A DNA stretch of 64,000 nucleotides, taken from Nicotiana tabacum (Eukaryota; Streptophyta; Magnoliopsida; Solanales; Solanaceae). Positions 47,431-59,558 of the stretch are shown here, piece by piece (position 1 is the stretch's first letter; every line of letters begins with the position of its first letter). Location of the stretch: contig NC_134087.1 of assembly GCF_000715075.1 (NCBI RefSeq), positions 108,353,161 through 108,417,160 of the forward strand. The letters run 5' to 3'. Position numbers and translations under genes: made by a program. Below the pieces are notes generated by a model that saw nothing but the letters and a program-made list of their open reading frames with translations, was not told the origin of the DNA and searched no databases.

Positions 47431-48197
47431 TGTATACTGCAAAAATCGGCGATTAAATTTTACGGTCACCAAGGTGCCTCGAAGGAACTGCCTCCCCTCA
47501 AGGATCGAAGCTTAGCTCTGGCCTTGACCTCGAGGGTTCTTGGCAATCTACTTCGAGCTAGCATAAGCAACGGTCGGCATCGAGGCAGGGTAAATCAATG
47601 ATGTCGGTGGATCAGTATGAGGTTCTCAAGGCATGTGAATAGACCTGACAAGGTCTATTAGGCTAGTCCAAACCCGCATCAGGGCATTAACTGGCTGTAC
47701 CAGCTCCATATCTTTGTAATAAATGCATTTGTACTATGTTGGAATTCCCCCTCATATATAAAGGGGATCCTTGTCATTTTGTAGACATCTGATACCCAAT
47801 ATTGAATACACAACAGCATTCTCTCTGCTCTCTAACATATTCTCTTGATCTCATTGCTTCCATTTATTGCTTACATTCATTGTGTTATATTTATTATTCA
47901 TCATTTATTTCTTATCATTGATCATAAAGAGTCACCTTCGTAGCTCTCATAATTGTTAATCCTCCCTCGATTTCTCCAAGCCGGCCACCCAACTCGACCT
48001 TGAGGCCTCATATACGACAGCTCGAGGCCCCGATCTCCTGCCGTTTGGTTTGACTATTACATCGTTTTTAACCTATAATCTTGCCTTCTAGTCTTTTATT
48101 TAGCATTTGTTGCCTAACAACTAGCATAAAAGTAGATCACGTATTTTTAGAACCACAAAATCAAATTGAATTGTCATTACCATTTACACGGTAAACA
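47431..48197 (+). repeat. 5' LTR of G2 (767 bp)
   Basis: Begins TGTATACTGC and ends TTTACACGGTAAACA. The 3' half matches the G1 LTR (ACAACTAGC near the end, and the ending itself). Confidence 0.8.
47754..47764 (+). promoter_or_regulatory. TATA box of the G2 LTR
   Basis: ATATATAAAGG about 320 bp into the LTR, equivalent to the G1 box. Confidence 0.6.
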
Positions 48198-48200
48198 GTT

Positions 48201-48217
48201 TGGCGCCCACCGTGGGG
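48201..48217 (+). other. Primer-binding site of G2
   Basis: TGGCGCCCACCGTGGGG 3 nt after the LTR end; this is the unmutated form of the G1 site. Confidence 0.65.
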
Positions 48218-48314
48218 CTAAAAATAATAGTGATTATTTTCTTGCTGGTTTAACTACATAACGCAAGTTACTTTCACACTTTTTCTTGTCCAAGATCTTT
48301 GATTTCAGATCAAA

Positions 48315-49850
48315 ATGTCTAACTCAGTAAACGAACATGAAAACAACAATCTTGAGGACCATGGAGAGAATGGTGTGGATGTTGCAGGTGTTGGTGTACC
48401 ACCACGAAACCTTGAGAATGCACCAGAATCAATTCCCGTGGACGTGGTCTCACGTGATGACCAACACATCGATATAAGTTCCCACACTAACAGGAGCGTA
48501 CATCAAGGAGATCAAAAAGATGTCCAATAAACCCCAACTCGAAAGGAACAGGAGGTTAGCCTTCATGTTATTTTTGAGATGTTTCAGGAACAACAGCTGG
48601 CAATCGCTCAGCTACAGAGCCATCAAAAAATACCAAGTATAGTGGCCCTCAGACCGAACAGGTACCAAAAAGATCAAGCAACAACGGGTCGGCAGCTGAC
48701 CCCACCATTGTAAAGATGCTAGAGGACCTTACAAAGAGGATTGAGTCAGGCGAGAAAAAGATAGAAGCCAACAACAAGAAGGTCGAGACCTACAATTCCA
48801 GGGTCGACCAAATTTTGGGCGCACCCCCGATCCTGAAGGGTGTGGATTCAAAGAAGTTCGTACAGAAGTCGTTCATGCAGGAAGCGGCTCCAAAACCCAT
48901 TCCAAAGAAGTTCAGAATGCCTGACCTTCCAAAGTACAACGGAACCTCAGACCCCAATGAACACGTTACTGCTTACACTTACACAGTAAAGGGAAACGAC
49001 CTAAAAGACGACAAGATCGAGTCTGTCCTACTAAAAAAGTTTGGAGAAACGCTTTCAAAGGGGGAAATGATGTGGTATCACAACCTGGCCCCAAACTCAA
49101 TAGATTCATTTGCCATGCTGGCAGATGCATTCATAAAGGCACATGTTGGTGCAATCAAAGTAACAACAAGGAAATCTGACGTCTTCAATATCAAGCAGAG
49201 GGAGAATGAGATGTTGCGAGAGTTCGTATCTTGCTTTCAAATGGAACGAATGTAACTACCACCAATTTTCGATGACTGGGCAGTGCAGGCCTTCACTCAA
49301 GTTTTGAACGAACGAAGCTCGGTGGATACGAAACAGCTAAAGCAGAATTTGGTTGAATACCTCGTCTTGACTTGGTCGGATTTTCATAACCGATACTAAT
49401 CGAAGATCAGGGTCGAGGACGACTAATTAGGAGCCCCCTCGGGCTCGGTATACCCAAGCAGGCTTCTGGTGAAGGAGCCAAAGTCAAACAAAGAAAGGTA
49501 CCAGCCATACACCGAAGACAGGAGAAATGCCCCGAGGCATAACGTACCCCGGAATGATTGAAAAACGGATCAAGGGTAAAATCCTCGGGGACTCGTCAAT
49601 AGAGTAGGGTTCGATAGACACACAAGGCTGACAGAGGCACCCCGCCTATTGGAATACAACTTCAACGTTGATATTTCAGATATCGTGTTCGCCATTAGTA
49701 ACATCAGAGACACCAGGTGGCCAAGGCATGTACAATCAGATCCTTCACAAAGGAACCATAACTTAGTGAGTGAATTTCATAACACACACGGTCATATGAC
49801 CGAAGATTGCCGGTAACTCCGGAAAGAGGTAGCCCAACTACTCAGCAAAG
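48315..49850 (+). pseudogene. gag: gag pseudogene of G2
   Basis: ATG 48,315 gives MSNSVNEHENNNLEDHGENG, closely like G1. A stop at 48,528 and a frameshift precede the capsid core, which is open from 48,716 to 49,255: KKFRMPDLPKYNGTSDPNEH, KKFGETLSKGEMMWYHNLA, FIKAHVGAIKVTTRKSDVF, RENEMLREF. After TAA 49,253 the reading continues through DDWAVQAFTQ and KQLKQNLVEY, the part deleted from G1, to a basic region. The knuckle at about 49,770-49,815 reads S-E-F-H-N-T-H-G-H-M-T-E-D-C, its first Cys changed to Ser. Not functional, but it shows the fuller gag layout of the family. Confidence 0.85.
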
Positions 49851-50059
49851 GTCACCTCCGGGAATTCCTCAGTGACCGAGTCAAAAATCAGTTCCGGGAA
49901 AGAGAGGCGACCAAAAAGAACAAAGCAGATGAGCTGCAACATGTCATCCATACGAATTTTTGAGGTGTCGGTGCCCTGCAGGAACCCACGGTCAGGAGAA
50001 CAAAAACATCCCTCACCAGGGAAAGCAAACTCGAGGCTCTATCTCAGCCCCATAACAAC

Positions 50060-50332
50060 GCACTGGTAACTTCTTTTCTTGTGAATACATTTCAAATTAA
50101 ACATGTTCTTGTGGATCCAAGTAGCTCAGCCAATATTATCAGGTCGAGGGTGACAGAGCAGCTCGGACTGCTTGACCAAATTATGCCCGCCTCTCGAGTC
50201 CTCAACGAGTTCAACATGGCGAGCGAACAACGAAAAGGGAAACCACCATACCAGTCAATGTGGCCGGCACAACCAAAAACACCAATATATCCACCATCAA
50301 AAGAGCTGAAGGATAAACAAACAGTGAAATAG
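50060..50332 (+). pseudogene. pro: Protease remnant of G2
   Basis: FLVNTFQIKHVLVDPSSSAN corresponds to the active-site region of G1 (MDPGISDN); the Gly of the D-x-G triad is Ser here. NIIRSRVTEQLGLLDQIMP follows, then a frameshift loses the second half, and the GRPWIH block is not found. Too short and mutated to act. Confidence 0.7.
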
Positions 50333-51669
50333 CAACCACGAGATGTATTCTCGGCTATACCTGAATGAACAAATAAAGGACCGTACTGTGTCCTCAGAGA
50401 AAATACTGAAGGCCTGCCGAGGCTCAAAGCGCCATCTCCACTAAGGTATAACCATCTCCCTTTTAATTTACACTTCACACTAACCTTTATGCAGATGTCC
50501 GACTGAGACAGTCGAAGCACTATATAGCTCGAAGACCTTAAGGTTTCAAAGCATACGTTGCACTCTTTTCCTTCGACCGATTTTTTATCCCGAAAAGGGC
50601 TTTACCGGCAAGGTTTTTAACGAGGCAACATCTATATGCTACCTAAGAAAAACTCAAAAAGTATTCAAGGCTTCTTTTGCAATCAACCTCGAATACTAGG
50701 GGGGCATCCCCTCAGAAGGTCACTTACTCGGAGAAGCCAAGATGTGCTAAATGGGGTCTCTATAGGAAAATAATGTACCGGGCCAATCGGTCGAATGAAC
50801 TGTGTCCGTATATAATAATCGAGCCCTTACTAGCAAAAGACATGTATACTAGTACTAAGTAATCAAAGAATACTTTCCAAAAGCATTTTGCATTTCAAAG
50901 AAGCTCAGTATTTTTGCAAAAACGGATCCTCTGTCAAAAAACATCCCGAACACTTGGGGACTGGCATCAACAATTTGAAACGATGTGATGCCCGGGTCGG
51001 AGCTTCAAACTTGTAAGCCCCCAATGAGGCAACATCAAGATCACAAAATAGCTCCAGAGCCAAAAATGTCCCAAAAACTCGGGGACTGGCGTCGAAAACT
51101 CAAGGCCACATGACCTTCGGGTCGGAAACCCCAAAATTGTAATACCTCAATGAGGCAATACCTAATTTACAAGTAATGTCTCCCGATCCAAAAAACCCTC
51201 GATGACTTGGGGACTGCCGCCAATCGCCACCCCCATCGACTTATCAAAACCCAAGACCACAAGACTACATGCGGGCAGCCTCGGTATCGTAAGACCTATA
51301 TAAGGCAATAACAATATTTGTAAGACCTCAAGTAAGGCATGAACCATACTTGTACCAAGTAGCCAAAACTGTAAGACCTCAAAGACATGTAAAACTTTTA
51401 AGACCTTACTAAAGACATAATCCTGATCTTAAAGTTAAGGCTATATATTGAACTTGTAAGACCCCTAAAAAGGCATATCCTCGATATAGACACCGAAACT
51501 ACTTCACTCTGGGACTGAGAGGCTCTGGAAAAAAATAAATAATTACGGTCACAAGGTTGTACCAGCCAAACTAACGCGACTCGGGGACGCCAGATCGTCC
51601 GTATAAAATCATAGGCCTTCGATTACTTCGAAAATACTTCGAAAAGAACCAATTAAACAGACTACCCTC
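50333..51669 (+). other. Noncoding 3' region of G2
   Basis: Homologous to the G1 3' region: GTTGCACTCTTTTCCTTCGA, GGTTTTTAACGAGGCAACAT, then repeated TGTAAGACCTCAA units at about 51,280-51,480. No coding sense. Cut by B. Confidence 0.7.
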
Positions 51670-52861
51670 TGTGAGCATGTGATTTTTTTCCTATACAAAA
51701 TAATCCTATAAAATCAAAGAAAATAGATTTTTTCCAATTATTTGCCATTTTATAGGATTTTTGTAGGATTTTATTAATTGTTTGCATTTTTGTGCACGTT
51801 TAACTTTCGTTAAAAAAATCAAATCATAAAAAATTATCGAAAATACCATGCATTGCATTTAGATTTTTTTTTTACATTTTTTACGATTAATTAGTTAATT
51901 ATTTATTTTATTGAAAATGAAAATCACAAAATGGCTCATTTTTACAGTTTTTGTTTTTTTAATTCTTAGATTAGTGATTTCTCTCTGTTAGTTTAGTTTA
52001 GTAATTATTATAAAATTTATAATTAGATAATTAGTTTAATTTTATAATTTAGATTAATTTAGGAATTTAATTTAGGATTTTTAATTAAAGAAAAAGAAAA
52101 AAACAAAAGAAAAATGAAATAAAAGGTTAATTGAAAAGAATGGATTTGTTTTGAAATTGGGACATTTTAATGCCAAATCCGTTCCCAAATTTACTCAGGT
52201 CCAAGCCCAAATCACCAGCCTACCCGGTCCATCCCCGGTGACCGTTTCCTCTTTGTATCCGTTTGTTGGATGTGCATTGATCAGAATGGTTTTAAGTAAT
52301 TCAATCTATTTTGACAAATCTTTGACTAGTTATTAGAAAACTTTAGTTGTAAGTTAATTACTCTGTCCGATTGCATATAATTAAGTTAATTTATAGGTTT
52401 CTTTCCATTTGGCATGTGTTTGTTTAGTTATTATTTGGATCTAGGCTTAAAACTTAGTATTTATTCAAGTTTAATTAGATGAATTTGTCATTAGATCCTT
52501 AGTACCTTAGACCTTAGTTTAATTCAAGAAATAAATACCCTAGGGCTGCAAATTGAAACAAGTTTTTAGAAATCCTAATCACTTACTTTGTTTCTAGAAG
52601 GTCCTAAAAGACTTCTAGAATCACAATAGGATCAGAATTGTTTAGAATTGAAATATCTAGCAAATTAAAAGGGTAAAGCTGGATTTTTCCACATGGTAAA
52701 TATCATAAGGTTCTAGTATTTTGGACAGTTGCCCCCATTTTTAGCAATAATGCTGAAATTAGGTGGGAAAAAGGACATACAACTGTCAAAAATGTTGTAC
52801 TATTCTGACATTTTCAGAATTGGGTTAGAATATTTCCTTTTTTATGCCATTTTTTGTACAC

Positions 52862-52871
52862 TCTATAAAAG
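52862..52871 (+). promoter_or_regulatory. TATA box candidate of the B LTR
   Basis: TCTATAAAAG about 1.2 kb into the LTR, followed by a CACTCATTCTCACGG stretch like a transcript start region. Confidence 0.5.
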
Positions 52872-54952
52872 AAAAAGAATTCACTCATTCTCACGGACAC
52901 TCATTAGCATACATACCTAAAAGTTTCTCTGAAACAAAGATCCAGTCCTAGCTTTTTTCCTATTTTTTCCTTCTTCACAAGATTTGGAAGGAATTTTCTT
53001 TGAGTACTGGTTTTTGGAGTCAAGTTCTGGGTTGATACTAAAGTTGTGGGGTTATATACTGTTATTTTTTCCTCGGCTACTTCTATTTGGTCATCACTGC
53101 TGAAATTCACTCTTCTATTTTCTTACCTTTAGCTAGTCTTTTAGTTGTTTTTTCTGCAATCAGTTATGTGAAACTCCCATGTAAATCTTCTTAGAATATA
53201 AAATGAGAGTTTGAATTACTAAATGTATGACCATGCTTTAATTCTATGTGTTCTTGGTGGGCTGACTATCATATCTACTTACAACTTCTCTCTATGTTCA
53301 CTAGTGATTTTTGTTTGCTCATTTTAGATTAAAAGTATAAATCAGGACTGATATGGTGTCCATTGAGGAGTAATTTATATTGTAAAATTTGATAACTCGT
53401 TATTAAACACTGATTCTGTAGTAATAAATGATTATGACCTGTTGTTTCACTCATTTGGTGTTTCTCATGGCCAATCTGATGCACAAGGAAAGTCCAGTGA
53501 CTTTTCTCCTTGTAAATCATAGGGATTGATGGACAATACACACCACAGGAGCATGTTGAATAAGGATTAGTGTTCGAATGGGAGTTGAAAGAAGAACTAC
53601 TATACATATTTTTGTTCATTGGTTATAGCTGAAATCGAAACTCATTAGTTGTAGTTAGTCAGCAACAGGGGATTTTTGAAATGTTTGAAGTTTAAATATC
53701 GGGGCAAATGAGGATTGGATTTCGGCATCTTATTTGTATAGCAAATTAGTTAATTTAGAAATTAACATTGTTGTAATATTTAAGCTTGTTATAATTAGAT
53801 ATAAGTATGGTTGATTTTGTAATGTTGAAGTGGTTATCCTTTGAGATTTTGGTGCCTACAAAACTTGTCGGGCTTGGCAAACACTCAGGCCCATATCCGT
53901 GGGGGTTTAATTATATCATGCTTTTCGAGTTCCGATGGTAGAACTCATCCAGCAGGTTGTGCTGGGTTCAAGCCTTTATGGGCCTAGGCCATTGGGCCTG
54001 GGCACTAAACCCAAAAGTTTGGCTCGATTATAAAGTTTATTTTGTACACATATAGTATGAATGTATGTATTTTATGTCTTGCAAATCATGTTAGTGAAAT
54101 CAATCTTCGAATTTGGACTGTATTTTAAAGTTTTTGTTTCTGATTTTTCTATAACAAAATGAATCATTTCTGCAATTCTTTTTTTTTTGGCAAATAGGTA
54201 AGCTTTAGAACGTAAAGGGTAGATAGACTCAGCTACTAAATGATTGTAACTGGGGCCGCCTAATACGAGCTCAATGTGAGCCAGCTCTTTGGTTAGAAAT
54301 CAGGCATGTCGAGGCCTTTATATTTCACTTTTGGGCCAAATTCTGAGCCCAACGCAGTTTTCAAGGTTGATTAATCCTTTGCTAATTGATCTAATAGGCC
54401 ACTGCCGGCCCCAAACCTCTTATCAAAAAATGATTAAAATGCATATACCCCAAAACATGTTCGTAACTAATAACTTCTGTTAAGTTCAAATTAGTTTTAA
54501 ATTAGAACACCTGTTAGTTTGCCTTAATTGAGTACAAATTTTTTTAAAAAAAATAAATTGAGGTGTACCAGACACAAACAAAATCCATAACCAATGGCCC
54601 TCACATTAGTGTTAACTTAGTATAGAAAAACACGCTTTTAAACACTCGTAGTTTGTTTTAGGCACGTTTTATAATAAAATTATCATAGCTACGGGTACGG
54701 TTCTCATGACGTAGCTGTGATACCTAATTTCTAAATTCGGGAGTATATTTATGTGACCCCGCCCTAAATTCTAATAACTTTAATAAATTAAAGATGTTGT
54801 AAGTCATGGGTACGATTTTCGTGACATGATTCGCAATGTGTATCAAACAAACAAGTGTACGACAATCGTAACTTGTTCCAGAATAGTTTCTTAAAATAAT
54901 TAAAAGCAGTTTAAAAGTTTAAAAATGCACACTAGGTTTAAAACATGTAGTA

Positions 54953-55360
54953 CAACAACAATAACAACAACAACAACCCAGTGTAATCCCACAAGTGGGG
55001 TCTGGGGAGGGTAATATGTACGCAGACCTTACCTCTACCCGAGAGGCAGAGAGGCTGTTTCCAGGAGACCCTCGGCTCAAAGAGGCAACAAGAGACACTA
55101 TATTAGTACTATCAGTAGACTCATAATAAAACAACATAAAATACCATAAAATCCATAACATAACATAAATACCATAAAAAACAAAGTAACAACAATATAA
55201 GAGATATAGGAAATACGAGAAAGATGTAAGGTATTAATACACAGCAGATAAAGCCCATCATCAGTAGTTGATCAATAGCATCCTAAGACTAACTCCTAAC
55301 TGGCTAGTCTCACTCTAGTGCGCTGTAAAAAAGACATCACAATTTCCCTAACCTACAACC
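54953..55360 (-). mobile_element. SINE-like retroposon with 15 bp TSD
   Basis: A 408 bp insertion flanked by the perfect duplication TTAAAACATGTAGTA (54,938-54,952 and 55,361-55,375). On the minus strand it ends in a (TTG)n-like tail after GGGATTACACTGGG and holds GGTAAGGTCTGCGTACA, wording common in Solanaceae SINEs. No clear pol III A box was fixed at its 5' end, so a short LINE-derived copy is possible. Confidence 0.7.
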
Positions 55361-55684
55361 TTAAAACATGTAGTAAATCAGATAATTAGGCCAATTTTAA
55401 TAGTTTAAGCGACCGTGCTCGAACCACGGAACCCGAAAATGCTTAACACCTTCTCCCGGGTTAACAAAATTCCTTACTTAGAATTTTTGGTTTTAAATAA
55501 AGTTGATTTCCTCGATTTGGGATTTTAAAAATAAATCGATGACTTGGGACACCAAATAAATTATCCCAAGTGGCGACTTTAAAAGAATTAAATAAAATTA
55601 TCCCATTTCGAATAATGTCACTTAAGCTGGAAAAACTCCCTTATATCACCCTCTCAGGTGGTAAAAAAGGAGGTGTGACAGCTC

Positions 55685-55700
55685 TGGCGACTCTGCTGGA
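55685..55700 (+). other. Primer-binding site of B (Ogre type)
   Basis: TGGCGACTCTGCTGGA lies 4 nt after the LTR. Ogre elements are reported to use tRNA-Arg, with a site of this kind; the tRNA match was not computed. Confidence 0.65.
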
Positions 55701-56845
55701 GATCAAGAACCCAGAATCTCTGGTTTAGGGTTTAAGAATTCGAGCTTAGAATAACTGTTATATTTGGCTTTATTTATTATCCGAATTCTACATGGTTGTG
55801 CCTAATGTGCTAAATGTCATTTTTTACCGCTTTGATATTATTTGAACTGTATATAAACTGTTACGAAACCCTTCTCTTCTTGCCTTCGAGAATGTGTACG
55901 CTGGCGTGAGTCCTCTTCTGTTAGTTTCATACCTTAAATTAGAGAGAGGCTCGGACAAGTTACAAAACCGGATGGCCTTTTGGTTCCCGGTACGTAGCCC
56001 CCCCTACGGCTCGAGTTGTCCTCTCAGGTACACCAAGTGTAGAACAATATACCCAAGTTTTAAAACCTAGAATAACTTAGTCTCATGTCGGATCCTTAGT
56101 AGGAAAGTTTGTTTGAATCATGTGCATTTGATTTTGGGGACTCAACACAGGGGTTGGGTCCGTCTAGGACGGGTGGATCCCAGAATCAAAAGACCATTCT
56201 GATGCATTTTTTATGTGCTATTTGTACAATTATTTGCTTCGGTTTACATGTTGACTGGTTGCTAGAATAAGTAGGAAGTTGGAAAAATAAAATTGAGGTA
56301 TGAGAGAGATGATTACCGCCCTTTGAAAAACCTAGTGTCCAAAATATACCAAAACTCTGCCGAAATTTTGAAAAAAAAAGAGAGAAAAGAGAAAAAAGGA
56401 AGAGAAAATGGTTTCAAAATACTTCATGTTTTCTGTTATGTCAAAACTAACCAAATTATGCGAGTTTAATTCTTACCGGATGTGGGATACGTAGGCAACC
56501 CTCATCGAGTCCAGCCCCGTTTTTGCAAAAATAACTAAAAAATTTGAAAATGTTGTCATTTGTTGTCAAAAATAAAATGGTGATGTCGTTTTTGTCTTAA
56601 TGAGCCAAACGCCCCGACGGGGCGCCGGAAGGCTGTATTTGCAAGAATAGTCGTCGAGGGTTTCTTTACCAATTTTTTTGCTACCTAGCAAGCACAGCCC
56701 TAAAATCTTCCTTTTCGAAGTGCTGAAGGGCCGTACATGCAAAAGTAGCCATGTTTATTTAAATTTTTTTCAAAAATGACCTCTTTTATCAGTTTAATAA
56801 AATTCACTTTGTTTTAAACCAATCATCTTTATCTAAATGTGCAGA
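55701..56845 (+). other. Leader of B
   Basis: 1.1 kb without coding sense between primer site and ORF1. Holds GGATACGTAGGCAACC at 56,485-56,500, a motif found again at 59,118 and twice in element C. Confidence 0.6.
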
Positions 56846-58893
56846 ATGAGCACGAGTCAAAACTTACCAATGAAGGTCATGACCAATAATCCTTTGGAAC
56901 TACACATGTGGTGGGAAGATTTGGGTAAGCAAGGACGAGACATGGTCAACTAGTATTTGGGAGCGCTCACCGGATTACTAAAGATTTAGCCTAGGGAGAC
57001 ATAATAAAAGCATTGGTTACATTTTGGGACTCGGCTCACAATGCTCTGCATTTTTCGGACTTTGAACTCACACCTACTTTGGAGAAGATAGCGGGATATG
57101 CTAGGTGTACTGAGGCTCTAAGACATAAATACCTGGTCGCTCCAAGGGCTATCACCCCGCACAAGTTTCTAGATTTGCTAAAAATAAGCAGGCAGGTCTA
57201 GTATGCAGATTTAGATAATGTGTTTTCCACTCTATACTTCATATACCGGCGGTACAGACACATAGGGGGATTTGAAAGCCCGGAAAGCAGAATTTGTATT
57301 AGAAGGAACCAACCAAAATGGGAAGAGCATAGATGCTTCGCTTTCATGGTGGCATTCTTGAAACTTCTAGTATTTCCCAGGAAGGACGGGAATATTGATC
57401 TACGGGTAGACGGAGTTGTCAATACTTTGATTACCAATGCCAAGAGCACTGTTGCACCTATGATAGTGTCTGAAACATTCCGATCTCTCATCGCTTGCAA
57501 AGCCGGATTGGATTTTTTGAAGGTTGCAATTTGTTGCTACAAATGTGGATGATTGAGCATATATGTCATCATCCTCGGTACATGAATTACAGGTCGACAA
57601 GGAAAAACTGCATAGAGGAGTTTGATACAAAGGTCGATGGGTTCAAGATGCCGGAAGGGGTCGTAGATTGGATATCTTGCCTCCGCTCCATAACTAATGA
57701 TAAGATAGAGTGGACTTTGGGTTGCCTTCCTGTTAATGAGATTATATACATGCCTTCCATCGGTCCTCACTTCCTCCTGATGAGTCTTGGAAGTATCCAG
57801 CCTTATGCACCTTACCGGGTTTTGAGACAGTTGGGAAGATGCCAAATAATTCCCAAGGACAAAGACCTTAGCATTCATGCAGTCGAGATCCGTGTTGATG
57901 GTCAATTTCATAAAGCAGTGGATCGCCAGATCTGGAGTGAGTGCCAATACCTTACAGCAAACACCCGAGTGCGTGATTTATCCAAGGGTGAAGTCTCGTC
58001 CGGTTACCTTGCTAGGTATAAAAGAAGTGTTGAGTTCGGAAGACCAGCCAAAAGACCCCACCTCCAAGAATTTATTGAAGCATCAGAGGAACAATGGGAT
58101 TGGCTGGCTAAAGAAAATGAGTATATGGCCACCATAAACAAGTTGGAAAAGCAAATCAGGGATCTTAAATTTGATAATGGTTTACAAGTTGCTGCAGATA
58201 AGGGTGAAAATAAGAAGTTGGCCCAAGAAAATGAAGTTCTCTAAGCCCAGATCCAAAGAATGAAGATAGCTGTCGAGAATCCGGAAAGGATCCAAACAGA
58301 TGAAAGACTCATAAATGGTCTAAGGAGGATGATATGTGAGTACGGGAATGATTTGGAAAAATTCGAAGGTAGTCTGGAAAGAGCTCGAGCACAGTTGGCA
58401 AAGAACGTAGAGGGACGAGCAGAGTTTGTTCGGCAATTAAAAGGGAAATATGATAGAGAAGTCGCAAGCCTGAAGAAAAAGCTAACTACCCTCGAGAATG
58501 AAATGGCTGAACAAGCAAAGAACTTTAAGGCAGAAAGGGAACATTGTTATGCGATGATGTCTCGGCTAGAAGAGGACATGCAACAATTGCAGGGGCAAAA
58601 CCATAAAGACACCCAAGTCCTGGAAGCGGGGTCTCAACAAATTGGACGCTTACTCCAAGAGAAAGGCATCATTAGGGAAAGGGTTCGAGCAATTGCTGAC
58701 AATATCGTCATGAAATGCCATGAATGTGAAGACATGACTAGATCTACCTTCTTCGCCGCAGTGATGACCTTTGTTTGCCAAATAATGAATGACCTGGACC
58801 GCATCCAAGGAGATCTTTCATGTATGCCCGTGGCTTGATCGACTGATGTCCCGCGGGCCCCTGGAGTAGCTTTGGAAGCACTCATGTATTCTT
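56846..58893 (+). pseudogene. ORF1 protein of B: DUF7745-type domain plus coiled coil
   Basis: An extra gene upstream of gag, as in Ogre-type elements. ATG 56,846 gives MSTSQNLPMKVMTNNPLELH. The N-terminal two-thirds (VTFWDSAHNALHFSDFELTP, GGFESPESRICIRRNQPKWE, CFAFMVAFLKLLVFPRKDGN, CLPVNEIIYMPSIGPHFLL) resembles the plant DUF7745 family, assigned from memory. The last 220 residues form heptad-rich coiled coil (INKLEKQIRDLKFDNG, then SLERARAQLAKNVEG and LKKKLTTLENEMAEQAKNF). Stops at 56,951, 57,199, 58,242 and 58,836, and frameshifts near 57,000 and 57,515, break it. The role of ORF1 in the element is unknown. Confidence 0.7.
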
Positions 58894-59558
58894 GATTTTC
58901 TTTTCGAGTCTGTATTTCAGTTTCCATTTCTAGAGTCTATTTCGAGTCTGTTTTTAGTTTTTCAAGTCTTAGAAAGGTATGGTGGAGTCATTGCAACAGA
59001 AAAATTAGAAATTTTTATTTTAATGAAAAAAATTTGAAAAAAAACAAAAAATGTTTCTTTCTTTTAATTTCGAATTTATTCCTTGAACTAAGTGATGATC
59101 TGATTTATGCAGCATCGTGATATGTAGGCAATCCTCATAGGATCCGGTCATGGTTTTAGATAACTCAAATAAGAGAGAAAATGACGAAAAGAGAAAACCA
59201 GAAAAAAAAAACCAGAATAAGAGAGAAAACAAGAATAAGATAGAAAACAATAAAAGAGAGAGTGCAAAGAAAAGATAGCAAATAACAAGAAAGAGAAAAA
59301 GAAAAGAATGATGCAAAGATCTGGGAGATAAACAAAAGTCGGAATGAGACACGCAACCGCTGCAAAACATGTAGAAACACATTTAACTGTCTAGGTGCAT
59401 TGCATTCCCCAATGTGTGATTCCCTATGTGTTAATTGTCTCAAACTAACAGGTTTGTTGTGTATGCTGATGAGATCAGGTTATGTTCTTTAAGGTGGTTG
59501 GTTTTGTGGTAGCCTGGCTTCGCACCCGTACTTTACAAGGTCCAAAGGAAGTGTCGAA
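58894..59558 (+). other. Spacer between ORF1 and gag of B
   Basis: 665 bp, purine-rich in the middle (59,165-59,320), with TGATATGTAGGCAATCC at 59,118-59,134, a variant of the leader motif. No coding sense. Confidence 0.6.

Larger units (their letters stand above)
47431..51669 (+). mobile_element. G2: second gag-protease-only element (interrupted by B)
   Basis: LTR 47,431-48,197, primer site, gag, knuckle, protease, then 1.3 kb of the same noncoding 3' region as G1, until copy B inserted at 51,670. As in G1, nothing of RT or integrase lies between the protease and the 3' region. The remaining G2 sequence must lie beyond the window. It landed in LTR F2. Confidence 0.8.
51670..55680 (+). repeat. 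5' LTR of B (4,011 bp including SINE)
   Basis: Begins TGTGAGCATGTG and ends GGAGGTGTGACA. About 3.6 kb without the SINE-like insertion and its duplication. The later half matches the C LTR. Confidence 0.85.

Noticed and set aside
52151..52336. Small open frame in the B LTR as a gene
   Set aside because: Upstream of the LTR TATA box, no motif, no family resemblance.
55400..55430. T-arm-like CTCGAACCACGG suggesting a tRNA gene
   Set aside because: No matching acceptor, D or anticodon arms; the stretch is normal LTR sequence of copy B.
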